NCBI GenBank assembly: GCA_048013815.1
Contig: CM106586.1
Location: 7,936,001-8,000,000 of the forward strand
Direction: 5' to 3'
Length of the DNA stretch: 64,000 nucleotides
DNA from: Setoptus koraiensis
Lineage: Eukaryota > Arthropoda
Position 1 is the first letter of the stretch. Every line of letters begins with the position of its first letter. Shown one piece after another: positions 54,014 to 64,000 of this stretch. The notes below the pieces were generated by a model. The model had not been told where the DNA came from, did no database searches, and worked only from the letters and a program-made list of their open reading frames with translations. The position numbers were made by a program, and so were the translations under genes.

Positions 54014-54325
54014 CTATGGCTCCTTTTCGATGATATCATCTGATATATCATTGGCATTGGCGTTATTGTTGCCAGCGTCATACACTGGATGTCTACTAAA
54101 TCTCAGAGTGCGACCTCCCAGGACAATGCCATTTCGATTTCTAAGCAAACGTTCGGCCACACTTCGATCCTCGTATGTAATGATTCCTGTGCCAGTGGAT
54201 AAACCGGTGGCTTTATTGATATAAAGGATGGCATCCCTGACTTTGCCCTGTTCCCTAGCAAATCTTCGCAGATCCTTCGGCGCGAGAGTCCACGCTATAT
54301 TGGACACTTTGATGGTGAATGTCAT
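54014..54325 (-). CDS. SLIRP: Small single-RRM protein, SLIRP-like
   Basis: A 103-residue single-exon protein, almost all of it one RRM. RNP2 is IKVSNIAW and RNP1 is STGTGIITY (weak, lacking one aromatic). LAPKDLRRFAREQGKVRDAIL, INKATGLSTG and IVLGGRTLRFSRHP resemble SLIRP (IPWTAASSQLKEHFAQFG, DKETGFHRGLG). SLIRP pairs with LRPPRC in mitochondria to stabilise mRNAs. The length (human 109) and acidic tail fit. A distinct cleavable presequence is not obvious. Other small RRM proteins remain possible. Confidence 0.65.
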   Translation of the reverse strand: MTFTIKVSNIAWTLAPKDLRRFAREQGKVRDAILYINKATGLSTGTGIITYEDRSVAERLLRNRNGIVLGGRTLRFSRHPVYDAGNNNANANDISDDIIEKEP

Positions 54326-54488
54326 GTCTCGTTATTTTGTTTCGTAAATAAATGAACAGTAACAATAAATAGCGGTCGATTACTAATGCAAATTGATCAA
54401 GTGATGTGCAGTAAGAAATTGAATTATTAGTGATACTATAAGAAGATATCCCCAATGAATGGAGGATTGTTTTTTCTCGTCTCGCATA

Positions 54489-54516
54489 ACCATGTGTTAT
54501 ACGCATAACACATGGT
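54489..54516. repeat. Perfect 12-bp hairpin with 4-nt loop
   Basis: ACCATGTGTTAT, loop ACGC, then the exact reverse complement. Too short and lone to call a gene; a terminator-like or cruciform structure is possible. Confidence 0.75.
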
Positions 54517-55442
54517 CTGCTGTTCATTTTTACTCCATCAATCTCTGCGCTTTTTTAACGCGGTGCTACCATCAAAAGAGCGAATCAAACACGAAGCACC
54601 AGAGACTGTTCTTTGGCTCCATGTTTTTAGCTGCGTTTTTGTTTGTCTTGTATCAAGTTGTATCTATACAACCAGTTTAGCCCGATAATATCTATTGTAT
54701 GTCTGCGGTAGCCTCTGAAGTATTTGTGTAATCTCTGGGCGAGACTGCCAGGCTGGTTTGGCCAATTTTGTGTGACAAAGCTGGTAAAGGGAGTTCGAGA
54801 GGTTGATGAAAAGCAAATCATCAAAGCATATTTGACGTCGGATTTCGCCGTCACCCAGCGCACAGGAAGTGTGGCTTGTCAAACTGCGAAATCAAAGTTC
54901 AACACCGATGACAGAGTTCGTCGGTACAAACTTGAACTCTCCTTGCCACGCCGGCTGGAATGTTGCGCAATTAAATAAACGCCAAACCGAAGCTGAATTA
55001 CACTAGTAACAATAGAGTCTCACAATTGAATCGTTAATTGAATCATCAGTACAAACTGTTCGATATTAAAGACCCTATGAAGCATCCGCTGTTGACACTC
55101 GATCGGATTAACTGTGGGGCGCGCAACTGGGCAATCCAATGGTGACAAGACCAAAAAAGCTAATTGTTACATGGTGACAAACGAAATAGGAAGAGACATT
55201 AAATGGCATGCGAGACGCCAAGACGTCAAGCGGTCCACAGAATTGCCACTTGGTTGTCTTGGCGACGACAACGCAACAATCCTCATGTTTTCTCACTGTT
55301 TGGCCATCGCCTATTGAAGCAGCTCTCAATTAAATAACAACTTGTTACACTTTCTTGAGCTGACTGCTCCTGTCGTTTGCTGACTCGCCGATTGGCAGAA
55401 ATTAAGAGAACACAATCGGCACCCATTTCACTTTTTATACAC

Positions 55443-55492
55443 TCTTTCTCTCTCTCACTCTCTCTCTTTCTATCGATCGATCGATAATCGAT
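55443..55492. repeat. CT tract followed by overlapping ATCGAT palindromes
   Basis: A 28-bp pyrimidine (CT) tract leads directly into four overlapping or adjacent ATCGAT sites, resembling DREF/BEAF-type TATCGATA elements of arthropods. Confidence 0.6.
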
Positions 55493-56863
55493 GTTTTGCA
55501 AGTGTCAATTTGTCGCTTATGATTGCTGGCTTTACTTCTACATCAATCATATATCACCACATGCCAAGAATTCGTTCAAAATTCGTTTCTGTTGTTGTCT
55601 GTTGTGATGTTGGGCGCTTGTGTGTAACGACAATTTCTTCTTGATTGTATGTTGCCTGGCCATATCAGAAATTTCACACACTCACAGGCACAGTTTAATT
55701 CAGTTTATCCGTTTTAAAATGAATCAACAGAAGTATCGTTCACCTCTTGATCGTTCATCACACTACCACACATGTAAGACGAGAGCTTACAGATCGAAAC
55801 CGTGTTGACCTCAGCAACTTTTGTGTTGCCTCTGTTAGCTATTCAATCTGGCCACTGTTGCTAATACGACAAAACAAACATCAAACAACAACAAACATCA
55901 GACATTTAACAAGAGAATAAGAAAGAAATTCTTCTTTTGATAATTCACGCATTCACATAAAGATCACGCCGGCGATGTAAACAAACATACAAAGGCAATA
56001 TTTTTCCATTTATAATTGTATCGGCCGCTTCCCAATCATCATCATTATTTTCTTCCACTGTAGTCATTTAATATAGTAGTTGACCTATTGTTGCCATCAT
56101 CAAATTAAGAAGCAAGCACCAGTAGTTTTGTTGCGCTTCAGACAAGTCGCCACCATTTGTTGCGCCTGTTTAATAATAGCTTATAAAGCTACAACAGTGC
56201 TTGTTAAAAATAAGAATAAACTCCAGCAAACAAAATATTCGCAGAAGCATCATTATTACGGCCTGACAACAGAATAGGCTAGAATACACATTTATTTCGT
56301 CTCGAACACTCGAGCAACCATTTGCCGCTTCTTAACGGTTCGAAACTTTTGAGAGATCCTAGAGTAAGCGAGAGGCAATCTAAAGTGAAAGTTCTTCTCG
56401 ATTAGCAACAGCCAACGTGATCAAGGCAAACAGCACATTGCAGCTTCGAGAGGCGAGCATCTGTTGAACGGACTCGGCAAGGATACATGGATATCTATCA
56501 CTATTACATAATGTAATATAGTATATTATAATGTCATGAATTTCAATGCATACAGAGAAAAGTTGCGGCCAATTTAGACAATGATATATCACCAGTGATA
56601 GTTTGCGACAGAATTCACCAACAATTAATTGCAACTGTTTATCTTCTTTCTTTTTTTTATCAAGCATAAGTAATTTCATCAAATTAAGAAGCCGAAGAAG
56701 AAGGTGACAATTTTAATAACAAGAAACAATTCAATTGTCGCACTATTGCATTACACCATATCAATTTCAATAGTTGTCATTCCATTCAAAACACAGTCAT
56801 CGGACACCAACAACACGGAGACAGGTGAGTGGCGGCAGCTTGATATCAGAAGAGCAAGATAAA

Positions 56864-56890
56864 GAGAGGGAGAGAGAGAGAGAGAGAGAG
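56864..56890. repeat. GA microsatellite
   Basis: About 12 GA units with one GGG interruption. Confidence 0.9.
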
Positions 56891-57256
56891 CAATCAAATG
56901 TTGAAACAATAGCAATAGTTCTCGCAGGGTGGCAAGTTTCCATATGATAGTTCCGAGACGGCAACTACTGCATCGAATAGTTCAATAGAGGAAGGAGAGA
57001 GGTGACACACATTTGCATATTCTCACCTCAATGAATGAAAAACGTCTGGCAAGATATAGATAGATGTAATTTGCATGTGAATAATCCATGATACAAGCTT
57101 CAGAGAAAGCAGGCGGCGAGTTGTCATTGATTGGGACAAGCGCCATTACAGAGTTACAAAGTTATTCACAAGTTGAGTCATTGGGCTAGCTTGGGCAAAG
57201 TCCTGCCAAAAGCACTTGTCGTGGCTCGAGTGATGGGCAGTTGTTCGGTAGGCACA

Positions 57257-57286
57257 CAAAGAATCGCAAAGAATCGCAAAGAATCT
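57257..57286. repeat. 10-bp tandem repeat (CAAAGAATCG x3)
   Basis: Three head-to-tail units, the last with one change. Confidence 0.85.
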
Positions 57287-58917
57287 TGCGGCAATTCACC
57301 GTTATTTTCAACCAAAAGCTATACGACCATTTGTTAATAATGAGCAGTGAGAGTGTGTTCTGCTTGTACGAACACTATCAGCGACCAGTTAACAAGAGTC
57401 TTAGAAAATTATCATCACATAGATTCAGTTTCAACAATATCTCAGCCATTTGCGAGAGAAGTGCAAATACTGTTAAATCACAACTAAACAATAATTTATT
57501 GAACAACCAACGAAGTTCATGCAAGTTATGAAACAATAAGCGAACACGTAAATATGAAGGTAACATTTATTGCAATACAATCAACAGCCAAGTAATATAT
57601 GAAATATTGAGTTATCATTGAGTGAGCGCTACTCTCAAGTTCAATGAAAAACAATCTAAGAGGGTACGATCTCTTATCGAATTCTAGCGAAACTAGCTAA
57701 AGTGAATGAAGGCAACGAAGATAGCAAAAAGTTGCTAAAGTTTACTTTTGAGCACAAACACAATTAATGAAGACAGTCCATTCTAACGCATTAAGACATC
57801 AACATCAAATGAACCATCTCTCAATCTAATCATCGGCATCATAATGTAAATTAGCCAATATCTTATGCAACCGGCTTGCTGTTAGCAAGTTTCTAATATA
57901 ACACAGACACTTGGCAGTAAATTAGCTTGATTGCATTCAAGTTGATCATTGCCATCGCTGTTAATAACTGACTTGAAGAGTAATATTGTTGTTGCGATAG
58001 TATTTGACTTTCAGATCATGCATTTGTGTCTGATTGTGCATTGTGAGTGTACGTTTTTGTGTCTAGACAAATGTTTACTTGGCAATGTCAGAAAGTGGTG
58101 TCTATATTTATCTATGCCGAATGTCGTCGTTTGTAGCAGGTTAGCGAGTTGCCAAAATAATAATAAGGATGGCTTGAATGGAACGATGTTAGCCTTGAAA
58201 CAATTTCAATTCACTTTCTCTCTCTCTCCCTTTCTCTCATCGTTCAAATCTTATTTCACGGTTATTTAGCGATAGACTCATTAGCAGTGTGTGTTTGTGT
58301 GTTGTATGGACAAGCTAAAAGTCAAGTTTATTTTGGGCCCTCTTACTTCACTTCTGGTCTATTTTCACTGTTGTTCACCATTCATTGTTTGCAAAGTCAA
58401 GTAACGGTTTGTTATCTTTTTTTTTTGTGTGTCATGATAGACATAAGAGGAAAATCGAGCGCAAATTCTTGCTAAAATCTCTTAAAAGGATTAGGACTAC
58501 CTCTAACAATTTGCAATCATCAAAGACAGAATATCCAGTTATAATTGAAAAGCTAATTTCTATCAAATCTCTCTGCTCTCTTCCTTATTTCTCTCTGATT
58601 TTTCTCTAATTTAAAATCGGCAAACATTCATATCAACAATGAAAAGATGGAAGTTGAGACCAGAGATGTTTGAGATAAGCATTGCAATCCTTTACGCGAT
58701 TGCAACGTTCGCACACAAATTATAGATCACAGCCAGCCAAGTTCATTCGTGTCCCATCCGAGAATCAAACAAGAGCGAGACGCACAAGTGAAGAGGGGCC
58801 AGTAGATTTGTTGTATTCGGGCCGGATATCATAGACCGTCGCAAGTGATACAGCATCAAGTTGCATTTAGACTCTAAATTTAAGAGAGTGTTTCACACAG
58901 TTAGCAAGACCGCCAAA

Positions 58918-59555
58918 ATGAAACAGAGGAATTTCTACGCGACAACAAGTGTCACATTGTGCCTATTGATCATATTAGTTGTAAATTTGTGTTTAATTCA
59001 GGAGGAATCCATCACAAGAAATCAGCATGGTCTAGTGGAGGGCAAGATATTCAAGAAGGTGGCTAAGGTGCTGTACATCAAAAAGAAGATAAAAAAACTG
59101 GGCAAGAAACTCAAGAAACACACAATAGCAGTGCCTGTATTTACAGCCATACCGATCTATGAACATTCTTACTAGTAAGTAGACTCACCTGTTGTTCTTA
59201 CCATACCAGCATACATACACAGCAACAGGTCACATGTTGTGTAACACTTGTCGCGAATTCAATTAATTAACCTGATTCAATCTGATTTAATCTAACTCAA
59301 CCAACTTGACATGTCTCATGCGTTGCCTTTAGTCCGCAACCACATGTCACCCATGTAGCCCATCACCACGGCGGAGGTGGTCATCATGGTGGCCATCATG
59401 GTGGTTACGCGGCTTCGGCCACTCATGTCATGCCAACCTACTCGGCCCCATCCTATCATCCGGCGCCATCTTATGTTGACGACTCGGGCGGTATTTATGG
59501 ATTCTACGGAAATGCCTACGGACGATACGATGGTGGCTACCATCATTGGATGTAA
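58918..59555 (+). CDS. Gly/His/Tyr-rich secreted protein, two exons
   Basis: Exons 58918-59174 and 59333-59555 give 159 residues, with GTAAGT and TTTAG at the 158-bp intron. Exon 1 encodes a signal peptide (SVTLCLLIILVVNLCLIQE) and a strongly basic segment (IFKKVAKVLYIKKKIKKLG, then KKLKKHTIAVPVF). Exon 2 encodes HVTHVAHHHGGGGHHGGHHG and a Tyr/Ser/Pro/Gly tail ending HHWM. The genomic frame stops at once after the donor (TAG overlapping the splice site), so the unspliced ORF misses half of the protein. An AATAAA is at about 59729. Composition suggests a cuticular or extracellular matrix protein, possibly metal-binding through its His-Gly part; that is inference. No named family recognised. 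Confidence 0.75.
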
Positions 59556-60312
59556 ATTATTAACCAAATATCAATACAGTTATTGTGTGTAATCCGTATT
59601 TCGTAGCCCCGTGCATTGTGCGAAATATTACAGAATAGACGCATTTATTTTTATTCTTGTTACAACTATCATTATTATTTGTTTTTTTTTTGTCTATTTT
59701 TCTCACCTAATCTCACCACCTTCCGACCTTAATAAACTCGCCACAGTGTTACCTGTGCTCATGTATCAATAATCCAGCAAAACAGAGTCGCCTACTTTTA
59801 GTCAACAACTTTTGCATTACTCGAATGATGGGATATATCTGTTCAATGCACTGTAATCGTTAAAACATGTAGCCCAAAAACATCGAAGCTTGTCTCGTGT
59901 CTAACTAACACACTCTATTCTGTCGTATCGATGTGGTGGATGTTTTCTCATCTCAAGATCGTGAACACAATCTTTTAATCTTTGACTATTCTATTTGGTC
60001 GATCATTATCTGTTGTGGGAGGTTTAGCCACAAAGAAGGGCTAAATTACATTATGTGACAAATTCAAAACAACGGCATTGTAGGTGGCTTGCAAAGTCAG
60101 ATAAGATATAATCATTTTCATCGCTCTTCTCGCTGAGCACAGCACTACACTGAATCTAAACATAACTAGGAAGCTTTTTAGTTGCATCGTCCTTTAATAT
60201 TGGACAATCCACTTATTAATATATCAAATTATACACTAATTTGTCCATGTGTGTACCATTTTTTTGACCGATTCATACCGGTATCTATGCTGTTGTTGTA
60301 ACATTTTCCAAT
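59556..60312. other. Spacer between the Gly/His-rich gene and the Kelch gene
   Basis: 757 bp. The 3' UTR and poly(A) signal of the left gene lie at the start; the rest is AT-rich with no supported gene. Confidence 0.45.
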
Positions 60313-62262
60313 ATGGACACTCCGGAAATCGAATACATATTTGAGACAGCCGTCCAATGGTGCGACATTATTTTCTCTCACCGCAACGGTGATAGCTGTC
60401 AAGGCTTGCTTGCAAATAGGGGTTCCAGCAAGAAAGAAGCAGCGATGGCCCTTGGTCTGGCCAAAGCACAAGCACTCTATATGCTGGTCAAGTATATGCA
60501 CATACCGATAATACGCTCGATGGGACTGTCAATTTTGAGTTGTACATCGAACAATATCGGCCCTGACGATCCACTCGAGGAGATGGAAAAAAAGAAATGG
60601 GATATGATAGGCACCCTTCGAAATTGTTTCTTCGGAAACAAAACACTCGAACAGCTTACGCCGTGCCTGATTGATTTGGCCACAACAAACTTACTGTTCG
60701 ATCAGGATGCAACTTCCGACGACCAGATGCCCATTTCTATCGATGAGCAAAAATCTCTTCAGAATCTTGTCAAGCACTGGAGCGAGCCACCTAGCATTGA
60801 GCATAATTTGGATGTATCTAATTGCATAAGTCTACACATATTGGCGCAAAAGTTTTCATATGAGGATTTGTCGAAATCTACGAGAGAGTTTATAGTGGAG
60901 AATTTCGACGATGTTGCTAAACGAGATGCATTTGTGATATTAGAGTCAGGTCAATTGATTGAAATTATTAAATGTGACAATCTGAAATCTTCTGCAGCAA
61001 CTGTGTACGAGGCTATCATGAAATGGTGCAATCATGATTCTGGTATCGATCGTCGGAAGCTCCTTGCCGATATACTGCAACATGTTGATTTCTCGCAAAT
61101 GGAGCCTGATTATCTCGTCGACATTTCTAACGATCCGTTGATTGACGATGACAAACGATGTCGTAAGTACATTAGAAACGCTATGATTGAATCGTTTTTC
61201 AACAAAAGAACTGCCTCGAGCAGCTCTACTTCCCGAGAAAATATGGATAAAGAACAGTCCCCAGAAAGCTGCAGAGAGATTTCATTGTACTTGGTTATGG
61301 GAGGGCTCACTGAAAAATTTCTCAAGCGATACGATGCCGCTATAAATGATTGGATAGATTTAAATCCAATATCATTCGCTGAGAATTCATGGATTGAGCT
61401 GGCAAGTGACGCATTGCTCATCCTACCGCTCGAAGGGAATAAGTGGGAACTCAAACAAATCTATCATCCTGAGATATTCTACCGACGTACATTGCCAGTG
61501 CCGAAATCTATCCTAGATTTCCGCACTTATAGTACAGTTGTTCATCTTGGTTCGCTGTACTGGAGCATTACTGATTGGAAAAATAATGAATATAAATGCG
61601 AATTTCTACAATATTCTCTCGAGGATGAGAAGTGGATCACCCGCGGGACCATGCAAAATGAATTTTGTTATCAGCAATTGGTCAGCTTGAACAAGTACAT
61701 TTATGCAATCGGAGGAAGTAGCTCTCTGGCACCTACAAACATTGTCATGCGCTATGATCCTTCAACTGATCAATGGCAAGAGCGGGCACCTATGATCGAA
61801 GCGAAAGAGTATTTGAAAGTTTCAGCGTATCAAGGACTTATTTATGCGGTAGGACTAGATTATGATACCAGTGAGGATGATTCCTTTAGCGCAGAAAAGT
61901 ACGATCCACACATCGACACTTGGACGCGCATAGCATCTCTGGATGACAAAATCCCAAAAGAGCTAAGAGAAAGTGCTGATTGGTTTGGTATCGACAGTTT
62001 GACCGCCTTCAATGGTTTGCTTTACGCATTAATATGGTGCCGTCACACATCAACGAAGTCCACGTACCTCCTATTCGAATACGATCCTGGCACTGACACG
62101 TAAGTATTTGATATCCATCATTGAGTTTGTTCGCAGCAAATTGTCAACATTGTATAACACTCATATATTTTCGCTTCGTTTTCAACCTGAACCAGTTGGT
62201 CACTCTCGCCCATTAAAATTCCCGGCGATCTTTCAGATGAAATTCGTCTTTTAGCATTTTGA
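60313..62262 (+). CDS. Kelch-like protein with BACK domain and no clear BTB
   Basis: Exon 60313-62099 plus a small last exon 62196-62262 give 617 residues. The join completes the Kelch blade FEYDPGTDTW and ends in DLSDEIRLLAF. A BACK domain spans about residues 165-290 (ISLHILAQKFSYEDL, FVILESGQLIEII, VYEAIMKWCNHD, ILQHVDFSQMEPDYLVDI). Kelch repeats follow (ISLYLVMGGL, YIYAIGGSSSLA, VMRYDPSTDQWQERAPM, AEKYDPHIDTWTRIASL). KLHL proteins are CUL3 ligase adaptors through an N-terminal BTB. Here the first 150 residues lack a recognisable BTB core, so either it is highly diverged, or an upstream exon is missing, or the protein no longer binds CUL3. Exact ortholog not recognised. Confidence 0.8.
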
Positions 62263-63729
62263 AACCAGCTCATCGAATGTGACGCATAGGCTAATTTATA
62301 CTTGTGATGCACATTGGCAACGAATAACCATGGATATTTGATGAATGTCTGATTTACGGAATCCGATCGATTATTGAGAACATGAGAAAACTTTAAAACT
62401 TGACAACAAACTGATATTTTTCTCTATGGTGCCATCTCTCATCAGAGTGGCCCCGATTCTTTATCAGCCAATCTGAACTATCTCGCTGTTGTGAATCGAC
62501 GTTGATTGTGTTGTGACAATTCAGCTATGCCGCCATATAGAGGGTGGAAACTTGGTTTTGATGTATTCTTCTCAGCTGCTAATATATCTTTGGGATAAGC
62601 AATCCAATCTGATCATGCACATAAGCCCTTTAGAAAGTGTCAGAAAGTGTTAACTCCTTGAAGGTCAAAAGGACACAAAAGGAGACTAGCAAAACGGTTT
62701 CAAGGCCAAAAGTATGACGTCATAGATACGTCACTAATTAAGCATCTGCATCTGTCTATCTATCATTTCTCAGGAATGTTCAGCACTCACTATAAATACG
62801 AGCGAAATCTCCATATATTATGCACTTGTACGTTAGCCTTCATATAGTGAACATATACCTACATCGAAGTACGCATACATAGTCCAATCTGTACTCTACT
62901 TTCTAACTCTCACAGTGGTTAAGGTGGTCGGTTTCTGGTCTTTGTCTGGTTTCTACACGACAAACAGCATGTTAATGGTATATCAACTTTTTATTGACTT
63001 GCTATCATATAGAAGATGAGAAGAATACTTCGAAATCAAGTTTTCACTTTCTTTCTTCTTCAACTCATCTTCTACATCCGGATTCCATGGGGCTCAACAT
63101 GATGACTAATTTACTGCATTGGGGCACGTTTCATCACTCAATTGCGACATTGTTGATAATGCATTGATTGGCAACACTATTTGGCTGTGAAACAGTTGAT
63201 CAGTCTCAATTTTTCGGCCCATTTAACTCTATCACTGTATCATATTTCATCGATATAGCAGATGTTTTTTCCATGAATTGATGCTCGTGCAAGCGAATCT
63301 CTGATTTTGATCATCCATATCTGGTGAGATATCGTATACATTAGCAAGTCTAGATATGAAATGACAGGAAATGATGCAAAACATTTCTTATCGGATTCTG
63401 ATGGAGGACCGGGATGGCACAAACAGGCCAAATAAGAGACAAACGCCCCCTCTGATAGTCCATTGATTGTGATTTCCATCCCTCATCGAGCTGCAGGGAG
63501 AAGACACTTCGCGAGAATCGTTTGACCCGATGATAGTTGTCTCTCAATTTTGCACGATGCACCCATTGTTTCGAATGATGGAGAAATGTTTGTCTGTTTT
63601 CTCGTTTAACCCTTTTATTGCCCCATTGCAGACCAATTTATTACTAATAGATTTTTCGAGCGACAACAAAATCGAAAAAGACGGAATGCAAGAGAGTCTG
63701 TCTTGTATTCTATCATACACGATTCGTAC
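62263..63729. other. Spacer after the Kelch gene
   Basis: 1.5 kb, AT-rich. It contains a perfect CRE (TGACGTCA, 62715-62722) and a nearby half site ACGTCAC. Reverse ORFs of 79 and 70 codons at 63240-63562 overlap each other in different frames; one may be an exon, but no family was recognised. Confidence 0.4.
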
Positions 63730-63885
63730 CTGACACATTGTCGCAAAAAGAATTGCGTTTATCAGTGTGCCCGTGTCTTGGATGAGAGAAATCACAGAAA
63801 GAATCGCAATCAACACCACATACAACGGTGCACTGTGGAAGCTCGGTGCACCCTTTCGGTCAAGAGATGAACTTTTAACGAGCAT
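63730..63885 (-). CDS. Possible transporter-like exon (single membrane helix)
   Basis: A reverse frame of 52 codons begins with an ATG at 63885 and ends at a good splice donor (CAG|GTACGA). It encodes a polar start, then APLYVVLIAILSVISLI and DTGTLINAILFATM. The pattern recalls the Pro-Ala helix and LINYFSF motif of SLC7-type amino acid transporters, but it is weak and no following exon was found. It may also be a chance frame or a remnant. Confidence 0.25.
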
Positions 63886-63925
63886 CCATTAGTCGACGCT
63901 TTTAACGACCGTCCATTGGTTAACA
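63872..63925. repeat. 27-bp tandem duplication with two mini-ORFs
   Basis: Units 63872-63898 and 63899-63925 share CTTTTAACGA and TCCATT. On the reverse strand each holds a four-codon ORF (Met-Asp-Ala-Arg and Met-Asp-Gly-Arg, each followed by TAA). Confidence 0.6.
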
Positions 63926-64000
63926 CTTTCAATTTGAAAGTTTCAAATGATCCATGTTGCTACGATGTAAATGGTATGGATCAGTGATACACTGTGATGC

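Larger units (their letters stand above)
54326..58917. other. 4.6-kb intergenic spacer
   Basis: No gene is supported. Short ORFs occur on both strands without recognisable motifs. Notable structure: a 12-bp hairpin at 54489-54516, a CT tract followed by overlapping ATCGAT palindromes at 55443-55492, a GA microsatellite at 56864-56890, a 10-bp repeat at 57257-57286 and a CT tract near 58216-58240. Being long and just upstream of the Gly/His-rich gene at 58918, it could hold that gene's regulatory DNA and 5' exons. Confidence 0.5.

Noticed and set aside
54724-54978. 84-codon forward ORF overlapping two reverse ORFs
   Set aside because: No recognisable domain, and similar-length frames on the opposite strand suggest chance.
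56330-56360. GGTTCGAAAC, resembling a tRNA T-arm
   Set aside because: No matching acceptor stem, A-box or anticodon arm at the right distance.
63240-63562. Two overlapping reverse ORFs considered as further exons of the right-edge gene
   Set aside because: They use different frames, match no family, and their acceptor/donor pairs are ambiguous.

Overview
This window looks like nuclear DNA of an arthropod with a compact genome, most likely a chelicerate such as an acariform mite. The reasons are: genes are close together on both strands; introns are few and mostly about 75-190 bp with GT/AG ends; several host proteins carry Asn/Gln/His runs; an RDL-type GABA-gated chloride channel is present; and secreted proteins rich in Lys, His or Gly look lineage-specific. 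The species assignment is inference. I saw no viral element, LTR element, full-length transposon, CRISPR array, rRNA or convincing tRNA.

Left part (1-7.7 kb): a PIGZ-like GPI mannosyltransferase runs off the left edge, followed by TMEM19, ENY2, two MITE-like inverted-repeat elements, an RRM protein with a long low-complexity tail, and an unrecognised membrane or secreted protein. Between 7.8 and 18.3 kb lies a tandem duplication: VAC14 copy A and TMEM179-like copy A, then VAC14 copy B and TMEM179-like copy B. DCAF11 and a small reverse-strand ORF lie inside the second unit only. The two VAC14 copies are almost identical over a central 1.5 kb and clearly diverged on both sides, which looks like gene conversion. 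A histidine acid phosphatase with a duplicated signal-peptide segment follows.

Middle (19.7-41.4 kb): a 6-kb GC-rich, gene-free block lies upstream of an Rdl-type channel gene. After a 2.7-kb AT-rich spacer come BCAT (branched-chain aminotransferase), HIRA, SLC25A44 (mitochondrial branched-chain amino acid carrier) and TECR. A gene-poor stretch then contains a 159-bp tandem repeat.

Right part (41.4-64 kb): pyruvate carboxylase (three exons), VMP1, a signal-peptide protein with a Pro-Val-rich motif, RPL11, mitochondrial uS11m, WDR18, a SLIRP-like RRM protein, a 4.6-kb spacer, a two-exon Gly/His-rich secreted protein, a BACK-Kelch protein without a clear BTB domain, and a possible single exon at the right edge. 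Several genes show a theme of mitochondrial carbon and amino-acid metabolism and mitochondrial expression (BCAT, SLC25A44, PC, MRPS11, SLIRP), but there is no operon and the grouping may be chance. I joined exons by reading GT/AG sites together with family homology; transcript data would settle them.
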